This document shows positions 20,189 through 26,259 of a DNA stretch of 26,259 nucleotides, piece by piece. A program made the position numbers and the translations under genes. Each line of letters starts with the position of its first letter. The first letter of the stretch is position 1. The stretch spans positions 1 through 26,259 of the forward strand of contig USQK01000019.1 of assembly GCA_900556785.1 (NCBI GenBank), read 5' to 3'. This DNA comes from an uncultured Veillonella sp. (GTDB lineage Bacteria > Bacillota > Negativicutes > Veillonellales > Veillonellaceae). The notes beneath the pieces are model-generated. The model was not told where the DNA came from, searched no databases, and saw nothing but the letters and a program-made list of their open reading frames with translations.

Positions 20189-20246
20189 ATTTGTACAAAA
20201 TGAATTTATTAATATGATTAATGTATTTCCTGATGAGAGGTTCCTA

Positions 20247-21440
20247 TTAAGGGAGTACGTACTTGATAATATTATGGGTAGCAGTCCTGATATTTTCAAG
20301 GCTAGTAGCCAAGTTTAGGCGTACAAAGGTGGCGTAGTTTTCGCCTCCAAACCATTCGCCAAAGCTTGGTGCAATGCGGCATTTATTTTCGAATAAGTCA
20401 TGCATATCTTCAGCCTTAACATAGGCACCAAAATCAATCCATGCTAAATAGGTGCCGTCCATAGGGCTGATGCGGATTTGTGGTAATGCCGTACAAAGCT
20501 CTTGGCACAGATATTCATAATTTTCACGTATAACAGCCAGTACATCTGTGAGCCATGTCTCCGCCTCTGGATGTGTGTAGGCTACAGTGATGGCCGTTTC
20601 GGCAATAACGTCGGAGTCCGTATGGTACACATGGGCTTTATAGGCATTGTATTGGCCCCTCAGCTTTTCGTTGGGAATGATAACCTCTGCGTGATGCAAG
20701 CTAGCCATATTAAACGATTTGGACAGGGAAGACATAGCAATAATGTTATCCGCATAGGCACCGCTAGCTACTGTTAGAGCCGATGTAAATGGTGTTGAAC
20801 CCGTAATGAGATCTTGATGGATTTCGTCGCTAATGATGAGCACCCCGTGACGCTCACAAATGCTAAATAGCTGATTCATCTCGTCTTCTGTCCACACATG
20901 CCCTACAGGGTTGTGTGGATTACAGTGAATGAACAGTTTAATATCGTGCTTGGTAATTGCTGTTTCAAAGGCCTCGTAATCTACGGTGTAGCGATTATCG
21001 TCACTGCGTTTCATAGGAACGGCGATGATCTGGCGCTGTGCATCGCTAGCGCTCGTATCAAAGGCGCCGTACACAGGACTTAGAACGGCAATGGCATCAT
21101 TTGGTTTTGTGAAAGCCCCAATACACCACATAATGCCTGTAATGACATTTGGAGCGTTGGTGAGCCAGTCTTTAGAAAGTATACAGTTGTGGCGCCGCTT
21201 ATACCAATCTATGACTGCTTCAAGATACTTGGGATTTGTCATGGTATAGCCTAAAGGTTGGGCTTTTACATAGGTACAAATAGCCTCTTGTATGCACTGA
21301 GGCGGCATGAAATCCATATCTGCTACCCATAGGGGTAATAAGTCGGTGCGGCTAAATTTTAAGTGCTCGCCGTCCCATTTGCGAGAATGGGAACCGCGGC
21401 GATAGATATAGTATGTTTCAGTAAAGTCTTTTGTGTTCAT
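20247..21440 (-). CDS. MalY/PatB-type aminotransferase (probable cystathionine beta-lyase)
   Basis: A 397-residue PLP enzyme of fold type I, aminotransferase class I/II, in the MalY/PatB branch. The opening RRGSHSRKWDG (14-24) followed by LPLWVADMDFMPPQCI (35-50) is diagnostic of that branch. HCNPHNPVGHVWTEDEM (172-188), SDEIHQDL (204-211) and the PLP lysine K241 in SSLSKSFNMAS complete the active site; the C-terminal FVRLNLA holds the carboxylate-binding arginine. Such enzymes cleave cystathionine or cysteine (C-S lyase), giving homocysteine, pyruvate and ammonia, or hydrogen sulphide from cysteine. An AGAGGT site lies before the ATG. It is transcribed alone toward the DUF438 gene. Confidence 0.9.
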   Translation of the reverse strand: MNTKDFTETYYIYRRGSHSRKWDGEHLKFSRTDLLPLWVADMDFMPPQCIQEAICTYVKAQPLGYTMTNPKYLEAVIDWYKRRHNCILSKDWLTNAPNVITGIMWCIGAFTKPNDAIAVLSPVYGAFDTSASDAQRQIIAVPMKRSDDNRYTVDYEAFETAITKHDIKLFIHCNPHNPVGHVWTEDEMNQLFSICERHGVLIISDEIHQDLITGSTPFTSALTVASGAYADNIIAMSSLSKSFNMASLHHAEVIIPNEKLRGQYNAYKAHVYHTDSDVIAETAITVAYTHPEAETWLTDVLAVIRENYEYLCQELCTALPQIRISPMDGTYLAWIDFGAYVKAEDMHDLFENKCRIAPSFGEWFGGENYATFVRLNLATSLENIRTATHNIIKYVLP

Positions 21441-21629
21441 AGTGAACCTCTATACGTGTATGTTAATGTGCTGGGAATTAATTACTCTATCTATTATCAG
21501 TATACATGCATAGATATATATGTAAATATACACTTAAGAATTGCTGTTACAGTATCTTCTGTTTCTATGCAATCCTTGCATGAATAGGGGCTATATTGGT
21601 ATACAAAAGGTGCTATATTTGCTTGACTG

Positions 21630-21657
21630 TTGGGACTTTCACAATTTAGAATATACT
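21630..21657 (+). promoter_or_regulatory. Probable promoter of the GltA-like gene
   Basis: TTGGGA (21630-21635) and TATACT (21652-21657), 16-bp spacer. The alternative -35 TTGACT (about 21623) is too far from TATACT. Start near 21664. The rest of the gap 21441-21629 shows no gene. Confidence 0.5.
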
Positions 21658-21663
21658 ATAGAA

Positions 21664-21826
21664 TAGTGTGAGTCTGACCAGTGACCACACGTCTATCGAA
21701 TGGTTACAAAAGATAAATGTTAGCAGCATGTGGCGGCGTCCCTATGTGAGAGGGCTCATCGGAATGCTTAGGTGCATGCAACGCTGTAAGTATAGTATAC
21801 TGGATCCTTGTTAGGAGGCATGTGCC
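21664..21826 (+). promoter_or_regulatory. Structured leader of the GltA-like gene (riboswitch candidate)
   Basis: A leader of about 160 nt that is less AT-rich than other spacers. Visible helices: GTGTG with CACAC (21666-21670 with 21686-21690); GCATG near 21727 with CATGC near 21775, enclosing CCCT with AGGG (about 21740-21754); AGC near 21722 with GCT near 21783 extends that helix. I could not match it to any riboswitch class I know. No terminator hairpin precedes the AGGAGG site, so control would be of translation if at all. Confidence 0.5.
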
Positions 21827-23179
21827 ATGAGTAACGAATTAAAACCACTACATTTTGATGCGGATTATACAATGGAGGAAGCGCTCGCTGAGGCGAAACG
21901 TTGTCTGAATTGTCCAAAACCATTGTGCCGTATGGGTTGCCCTATTGAAAACGAAATCCCTCGTTTTATCCAAGCTATTGCGCGCGGTAACTTCGGCTTA
22001 GCCAACGATATCTTGGCAGAACGTACAAACTTGCCATCCATTTGTGGCCGCGTATGTCCACGCGAAAACCAATGCGAAGGTAACTGTATCATGAATAAGG
22101 CGAAGAAACCGCCTATCAATATCGGTAAATTGGAACGTTTTGCTGCTGATTTTGAAAGCGTCAATGAACTTCGCAAACCTAAGAAAATTAAACAAGATCT
22201 TGGTAAGGTTGCCGTTGTAGGTTCCGGTCCTGCAGGTTTGTCCGTAGCCGGCGATATCGCTAAACTTGGTTATGATGTAACTGTATTTGAAGGCCAATCT
22301 GAACCAGGTGGTGTACTTTTATTCGGTATTCCTGAATTCCGTTTGTCTAAATCCGTTGTACGTCGTGAAATCGCACGTCTTGAAGGTTTAGGCGTTAAAT
22401 TCGTATGTAATACATTTATCGGTCAAGATAAAACATTGGATGAACTCTTCGCTGAAGGTTTTGACTCTATCTTTATCGGTACTGGTACCCATATTCCTCA
22501 AGAAGTGCGCATGGAAAATGATGAAGTTCATGGCGTATTCCAAGCTATGTACTTGTTGACTAACGTACAACTCGTAGAAAATGGTGAGCTTGATAAAGCT
22601 CAAATTCCTGTTAAAAAAGGCGATCGCGTAATCATCATCGGCGGTGGTAACGTAGCGATGGATGCGGCACGTACATGCGTACGTTTAGGCTGTGAATCCG
22701 TAACGGTAGCGTACCGTCGCAGCCAAGAACAAATGCCAGCATTGTTATCTGAATACGAAGAAGCACGTGCCGAAGGCGTTCAATTCCAATGGTTCGCTTC
22801 TCCAGTGGGTGTAGAAGGTAAAGACAAGGTAGAAGGCTTCAAATACGAAGTGATGGCTCTTAATGAAGATGGTGCGGGTATCCACGGTACTGGTAACTTC
22901 CAAGTTATGCCTGTAGATAAAATCATTATCGCTGCTGGTCACAAACCAAATGCACGTCTTATCGGCGAAGGTAATAACTTGAAAGTAGATGAAAAAGGCT
23001 ATATCATTACATCTGAAGATCCATATGGCATGACTAATCGTGATGGCGTCTTTGCTGGCGGTGACGTTGTACATAAACCTGCTACAGTAGTACTCGCTAT
23101 GCGGGAAGCTAAAAAAGCTGTGGATGGCATGGTTAAATACATGGAAATCAAAAAAGCTCAAGAAAGTGCTAATCAATAA
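21827..23179 (+). CDS. gltA: GltA/NfnB-type NADPH-dependent glutamate synthase-like oxidoreductase
   Basis: A 450-residue flavoprotein of the glutamate synthase small-subunit family. The N-terminal iron-sulphur domain has C26, C29, C34, C38 and C73, C77, C83, C87, enough for two [4Fe-4S] clusters. FAD binding starts at VVGSGPAGLSVAGDIA (130-145), and the NAD(P) site is IIIGGGNVAMDAART (269-283); the closing GVFAGGDVV motif near the C-terminus is normal. In databases such proteins are often called homotetrameric NADPH-dependent GltA, but the same fold serves as the large subunit of NfnAB (electron-bifurcating) or sulphide dehydrogenase. The partner small subunit gene, usually just upstream, is absent here. 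The leader upstream is long and structured. Confidence 0.9.
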   Translation: MSNELKPLHFDADYTMEEALAEAKRCLNCPKPLCRMGCPIENEIPRFIQAIARGNFGLANDILAERTNLPSICGRVCPRENQCEGNCIMNKAKKPPINIGKLERFAADFESVNELRKPKKIKQDLGKVAVVGSGPAGLSVAGDIAKLGYDVTVFEGQSEPGGVLLFGIPEFRLSKSVVRREIARLEGLGVKFVCNTFIGQDKTLDELFAEGFDSIFIGTGTHIPQEVRMENDEVHGVFQAMYLLTNVQLVENGELDKAQIPVKKGDRVIIIGGGNVAMDAARTCVRLGCESVTVAYRRSQEQMPALLSEYEEARAEGVQFQWFASPVGVEGKDKVEGFKYEVMALNEDGAGIHGTGNFQVMPVDKIIIAAGHKPNARLIGEGNNLKVDEKGYIITSEDPYGMTNRDGVFAGGDVVHKPATVVLAMREAKKAVDGMVKYMEIKKAQESANQ

Positions 23180-23195
23180 TCTTATAGAGATAATC

Positions 23196-23230
23196 AAAGG
23201 GGACTATACTTACTATAGCCCCCTTTTTAC
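23196..23230 (+). terminator. Terminator of the GltA-like gene
   Basis: AAAGGGG-A-CTATA pairs with TATAG-C-CCCCTTT (about 23196-23208 with 23213-23226) and a T-run follows. Confidence 0.88.
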
Positions 23231-23682
23231 TACCCTCTTTTTACTATAAGGATTTGATTATTATAGTGTTTTTATAGTGTTTTATTATTGGTTTCAGTTT
23301 ACGGTCAAAGTGGAGGGTCATGTATATATGTACCTATTATGATGTAGACTAATCTAGTGTGATATTAGAATTCAAATTTGTGTTTCCTGCATAGATAATG
23401 TATAGAAATTACGATAAATGCTTATAAAATCTAAGCTTGTCGAGTACAACACTTGTATTTTTAGTCTTAATTACCTCTAGATATACTAAAATTCCACGAA
23501 TTGATGAAATCGGACATAACTTAATATGCAAAGAAAAAAGCCTTGATAGAACTAATTTATGCCTTAGTTTTTATGGAGGCTTTTCTGTTATCGCATTTCA
23601 ACTGCTACTAGTCATGTCCTTGGGCTAGACGTATAGTAAAGGCATAACCATGTGTTGAGTGTGAAAGTAGATAGAGGTTGCT
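23231..23682. other. 450-bp spacer with one bipartite hairpin
   Basis: No gene I can support. A bipartite hairpin lies at 23536-23584: AAAAGCCT (23536-23543) with AGGCTTTT (23577-23584) and AACTAA (23550-23555) with TTAGTT (23564-23569), ending in T. It could be the terminator of a small untraced RNA. The rest is AT-rich without recognisable motifs. Confidence 0.5.
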
Positions 23683-23958
23683 ATGAATCCTATCCTATGT
23701 TGTCGTGATATACAGGTTCGACAAGAAGTTCACAAGCTAGGAGTATTAATTTTGCTTTGGCGTAGACAATTGGGCATGACACAGTATCAATTAGCAGATA
23801 AATCAGGTCTAGCTCAATCTTATATAAGTGATCTTGAAAGTGGTGCTATTGATCCGCGGTGGTCCACAATATATAGGGTTGTATCTGGATTAGGGCAAAT
23901 GAGCGTACAAGATTTTCTAAATGGTCCACAAACCATTAGAAGCCTAAGGATTCATTGA
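23683..23958 (+). CDS. XRE-family helix-turn-helix regulator
   Basis: A 91-residue DNA-binding protein. The Cro/CI-type helix-turn-helix covers about 17-72, with the recognition part MTQYQLADKSGLAQSYISDLESGAIDPRWSTIYRVVSGL as the typical five-helix order (QYQLADKSGL is helix 2, QSYISDLESG helix 3). There is no second domain beyond a short tail. AGAGGTT before the ATG is a reasonable ribosome site. It converges with the LUD-domain gene and overlaps its 3' end by 23 bp, and nothing else shows what it controls. An aid to the AAA gene downstream is possible but not shown. Confidence 0.85.
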   Translation: MNPILCCRDIQVRQEVHKLGVLILLWRRQLGMTQYQLADKSGLAQSYISDLESGAIDPRWSTIYRVVSGLGQMSVQDFLNGPQTIRSLRIH

Positions 23959-24613
23959 TGATAATAATCTCCATGGTTTGCATGTTACGCATCTTTTTAT
24001 AGTAAATCGTTAAGGCATTACATATACGATCTGGAGAGCCGCAGTCGTAGCATTTTTCGTCCAAGGTAGCACACGGATTGAGAGAGCTCTTTTTGTTTTT
24101 CTTACTGTTAAGTGGGGCTGCTACATTTCGTGCTCGATAAATGGCAGACGCTAAGTCAGGCGTTATTTTATTAACTCCTAATACAAAGAATACCTCTTGA
24201 GAACCAAATAGAGAGGCTGCCACACGATTGCCTGTGCCGTCGATATTCACCATTTCTCCCGTTTGTGAAAGGGCGTTTACCGAGGTGAGAAATACATCGC
24301 GTCCCATGGTGCGTAACGCCGTATCGCGAAAGCTTTCACCAGGCAGTGGATGCTGAATGTCTGTTATGTCCTCGTTGACCTCAGATAAAGCATCATGAAT
24401 ACCTATTTCTAATAAAGTGCGAGAATCGCCAATGGCTACACATTTGTTTTGAATGCGATTTTTTAGATACGCAACGGCTTCGGCGCCCGTTTCAAAATAA
24501 TGAACTACAAATTTATTGCGCTCTAAAGCTTTAATCGTTTTCTCTATATCGATGGGGGTATCGTTGTTTTGAGGATTGATAACTGCGTTAATCGTCGTTT
24601 CTGTATTCGCCAT
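23936..24613 (-). CDS. LUD-domain protein (lactate-utilisation/YkgG-like)
   Basis: A 225-residue cytoplasmic protein of the LUD (DUF162) family. CVAIGDSRTLLEIGI (58-72), SVNALSQTGEMVNIDGTGNRVAASLFG (110-136), FVLGVNKI (142-149) and RARNVAAPLNSKK (159-171) are the family's blocks. The C-terminal NPCATLDEKCYDCGSPDRICN places four cysteines close together, as in members that bind a metal or cluster. The family includes LutC of lactate oxidation, but this single-domain version, common in anaerobes, is not clearly part of a lut operon and lies alone. Substrate unknown. AGGAGG follows the expected spacing before the ATG on the minus strand. Confidence 0.88.
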   Translation of the reverse strand: MANTETTINAVINPQNNDTPIDIEKTIKALERNKFVVHYFETGAEAVAYLKNRIQNKCVAIGDSRTLLEIGIHDALSEVNEDITDIQHPLPGESFRDTALRTMGRDVFLTSVNALSQTGEMVNIDGTGNRVAASLFGSQEVFFVLGVNKITPDLASAIYRARNVAAPLNSKKNKKSSLNPCATLDEKCYDCGSPDRICNALTIYYKKMRNMQTMEIIIINESLGF

Positions 24614-24780
24614 GAGTCCTCCTGAATAGGTGTTTGTGATTAGAAGCTAATGTTTCGATTAGTAGTGTTTGCTATTTACTATTGTATCGTTTTATAGGCT
24701 TAGAGTTCAATGAAAGCTATATATCTTCCTTGGTATAAGAACAAATAGAGGTGAGGTATTACAATTTATTAGATTAATTA

Positions 24781-24876
24781 TAGGAATAAAATCCAAATTA
24801 TGTATCTATACAATAAAACTTTGGAATGAAATCCAACTTTGTGGTAATATTAGTATAAAGTTGGAATGGAATCCAA
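24781..24876 (+). repeat. Three palindromic 16-bp motifs spaced exactly 40 bp
   Basis: The motif YWGGAATNNAATCCAA starts at 24781, 24821 and 24861. Each is a dyad with arms TTGGA-T and A-TCCAA; the intervening 24 bp differ. A 40-bp period is about four helical turns, so proteins bound there would lie on one face of the DNA. They precede the AAA/DUF4143 gene and overlap its possible promoter (TTGGAA 24821-24826 and TAATAT 24845-24850, 18-bp spacer). Confidence 0.8.
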
Positions 24877-24960
24877 GTTTTGTAGGTAGTCGATATGATG
24901 ACTGACAATAACAGTAATTGGGTTCCATCTATGAGCAAGTACATAGATGAGGAGGCCCTT

Positions 24961-26175
24961 ATGAAGTTGATTCAGCGCCATGGGTATATAGAGTTTTTAC
25001 GACGGAATCGTGAACGGTCTATTATTAAAGTCGTTTCTGGCATACGTCGTTGCGGTAAATCGACATTATTTCGTCTGTTTAAGGATGAGCTACTAGCAGA
25101 GGGAGTAAAACCGGAACAGATTATATCTATAAATTTTGAGGAGTTAGAATACGAACCTTTACGAGAGTATCATGCGCTGTATCAATATATATTAAATCAA
25201 ATGCAGCCTAATCAAATGAACTATATTTTTCTTGATGAGATTCAACATGTCGATCAATTTCATCGTGTTGTAGATAGCCTATTTGTAAAAGAGAACACGG
25301 ATATTTATATTACAGGTTCAAATGCATATTTTATGTCTTCTGATATTGCTACACTATTGACTGGTCGATATGTAGAAATTCAGATGTTACCACTGTCCTT
25401 TGCTGAATTTTACTTTAGCAAATATGAAGAACAGCAGTACTCCTTGATTCCTGCCTATGAGGCGTATCTTCGTGAAAGCTCGTTCCCTTATACACAACAA
25501 TTGGGTGGCGAAGATTTTGATATTCAAGAATATCTTTGGGGGCTCTTTAATACCTTGTTATTACATGATGTAGTAGCTCGATTAAAAATTAATGATGTCA
25601 TGATTTTACAAGATATTGTGCGATATATTATGGCGAATGTGGGAAGCTTGCTTTCACCAAATAAAATAGCTAAATCTCTTGTTAGTGCTGGCCGAAAGAT
25701 TGATAATAAAACGGTAGAACGATATTTACAAGGGTTACAAGATAGTTTATTACTATACAAGGTGAATCGCTATGATGTACGAGGCAAAGAATTACTGCGC
25801 ATTAATGCGAAATATTATAGTGTTGATGTAACCTTGAGAAATTTGATTGTTGGCAATACAAGCCGCGATACAGGTCATATATTAGAAAATATTGTTTTTC
25901 TAGAACTCATACGTCGTGGATATACTGTATATGTAGGTCAACTAGCTAAGGGTGAAATTGATTTTGTGGCAGAAAAAGCTGGCATTACTGAATATTATCA
26001 GGTTAGTGAGACTGTGCTCGATCCAAATACGTTAAATCGTGAACTGGCGCCTCTAGAGGCTATCAATGATCAATATCCTAAGTTTTTGCTTACCTTAGAT
26101 GAACTCAATAAAAATGCAAATTATGACGGAATTCAACAACGAAATGTTTTAGAATGGTTGTTAGAGAGCTGTTAA
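24961..26175 (+). CDS. AAA ATPase with DUF4143 domain
   Basis: A 404-residue ATP-binding protein. The P-loop is GIRRCGKST (27-35), and YIFLDEIQ (88-95) is the Walker B region. YITGSNAYFMSSDIATLLTGRYVEIQMLPLSFAEF (about 117-151) is the sensor and linker typical of the family. The second half (about 185-404) is DUF4143, ending in a fold with GEIDFVA and YYQV that resembles a PD-(D/E)XK nuclease-like core (possibly inactive). The role of these proteins is not settled. AGGAGG at 24950-24955 is placed well for ATG 24961, giving the usual family N-terminus; in-frame ATGs at 24895, 24898 and 24931 have poorer sites. Three dyad motifs lie upstream. Many copies of this family exist per genome in anaerobes. 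Confidence 0.9.
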   Translation: MKLIQRHGYIEFLRRNRERSIIKVVSGIRRCGKSTLFRLFKDELLAEGVKPEQIISINFEELEYEPLREYHALYQYILNQMQPNQMNYIFLDEIQHVDQFHRVVDSLFVKENTDIYITGSNAYFMSSDIATLLTGRYVEIQMLPLSFAEFYFSKYEEQQYSLIPAYEAYLRESSFPYTQQLGGEDFDIQEYLWGLFNTLLLHDVVARLKINDVMILQDIVRYIMANVGSLLSPNKIAKSLVSAGRKIDNKTVERYLQGLQDSLLLYKVNRYDVRGKELLRINAKYYSVDVTLRNLIVGNTSRDTGHILENIVFLELIRRGYTVYVGQLAKGEIDFVAEKAGITEYYQVSETVLDPNTLNRELAPLEAINDQYPKFLLTLDELNKNANYDGIQQRNVLEWLLESC

Positions 26176-26232
26176 CTTGCTATAATAATAATATTGATAT
26201 GGCATAAAGCCAATGTTAAGGAGGCAAAAATC

Positions 26233-26259
26233 GTGGATTTAATTCAAAAATTAAAAGAC
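26233..26259 (+). CDS. rplS: Start of a gene, probably ribosomal protein L19 (partial)
   Basis: AAGGAGG (26218-26224) precedes a GTG at 26233, and the nine visible codons read MDLIQKLKD. This is how bacterial L19 often begins (M-x-x-I-x-x-L-x-x-E), but nine residues cannot prove it. Upstream TATAAT (about 26180-26185) and a small GGC/GCC hairpin (26201-26211) may be its promoter and leader. Confidence 0.5.

Noticed and set aside
20502..21249. Plus-strand frames opposite the aminotransferase gene
   Set aside because: They are shadows of the minus-strand gene, which has full family motifs.
21664..21826. T-box, SAM, glycine or other known riboswitch before the GltA-like gene
   Set aside because: GCGTCCCT recalls a T-box terminator side, but the AGGGTGG-type antiterminator core is missing, and none of the other class signatures is present.
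23437..23628. 63-codon plus-strand frame between the GltA-like and XRE genes
   Set aside because: It lacks a ribosome site, runs through the bipartite hairpin at 23536-23584 and looks like chance.
24781..24876. CRISPR array
   Set aside because: Only three 16-bp units are present, with 24-bp gaps, overlapping a promoter, and no cas genes are near.

Overview
The window looks like a chromosomal segment of a low-GC diderm Firmicute, most likely Veillonella or a close relative (Negativicutes). This is inferred from a mix of traits. Gram-negative-type surface proteins are present: a YadA-like trimeric autotransporter and small exported TonB-C-like proteins. They sit beside Firmicute-type genes: an ECF transporter S component, a YutG-type PgpA protein, a DUF438/hemerythrin/PAS protein and holin-like type I toxins. 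Spacers are AT-rich, Shine-Dalgarno sites are strong (AGGAGG type) and promoters fit the sigma-70 consensus.

Layout. 1-2172: the 3' part of a catalase gene, a secreted HAD acid phosphatase and tRNA-Arg(CCU). 2290-4168: a trimeric autotransporter with its own promoter and terminator. 4180-11224: about ten consecutive same-strand genes for small acidic cytoplasmic proteins. Several look like polymorphic-toxin immunity families (DUF6630-like, DUF2262, SUKH-like, HEAT-type, DUF1877, LRR, DUF2695), but no toxin gene is visible, so this reads as an orphan immunity island. 11243-11835: an ECF S component.

11905-15140 is the most unusual part. A segment of about 0.75 kb is duplicated. Each copy carries a small exported TonB-C-like protein whose stop codon overlaps the -35 box of a downstream structured RNA. 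Around these lie three Fst/holin-like type I toxin-antitoxin modules: two related 33-aa toxins in inverted orientation, and one 23-aa toxin whose counterpart in the first copy seems to have been cut to a remnant by deletion between two 9-bp repeats. Each module has convergent toxin and antitoxin promoters and a hairpin that can mask the toxin Shine-Dalgarno. The two 33-aa modules also share a hairpin over the toxin stop codon that is conserved by compensatory changes. A MerR regulator diverging from a carboxymuconolactone-decarboxylase-family gene, with a textbook MerR spacer operator, lies inside this region.

15212-18318: YjdM, a third TonB-C-like paralogue followed at once by a PgpA-like protein, an isochorismatase-family hydrolase and Mn/Fe superoxide dismutase. 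18522-23229: the DUF438 protein, a MalY/PatB-type aminotransferase (minus strand) and a GltA/NfnB-type oxidoreductase behind a roughly 160-nt structured leader. 23683-26175: a short XRE regulator convergent with a LUD-domain protein, then an AAA/DUF4143 ATPase preceded by three palindromic 16-bp motifs spaced exactly 40 bp apart. The window ends in the first codons of what is probably ribosomal protein L19.

All assignments come from reading the sequence and remembered family features; no database search was run.
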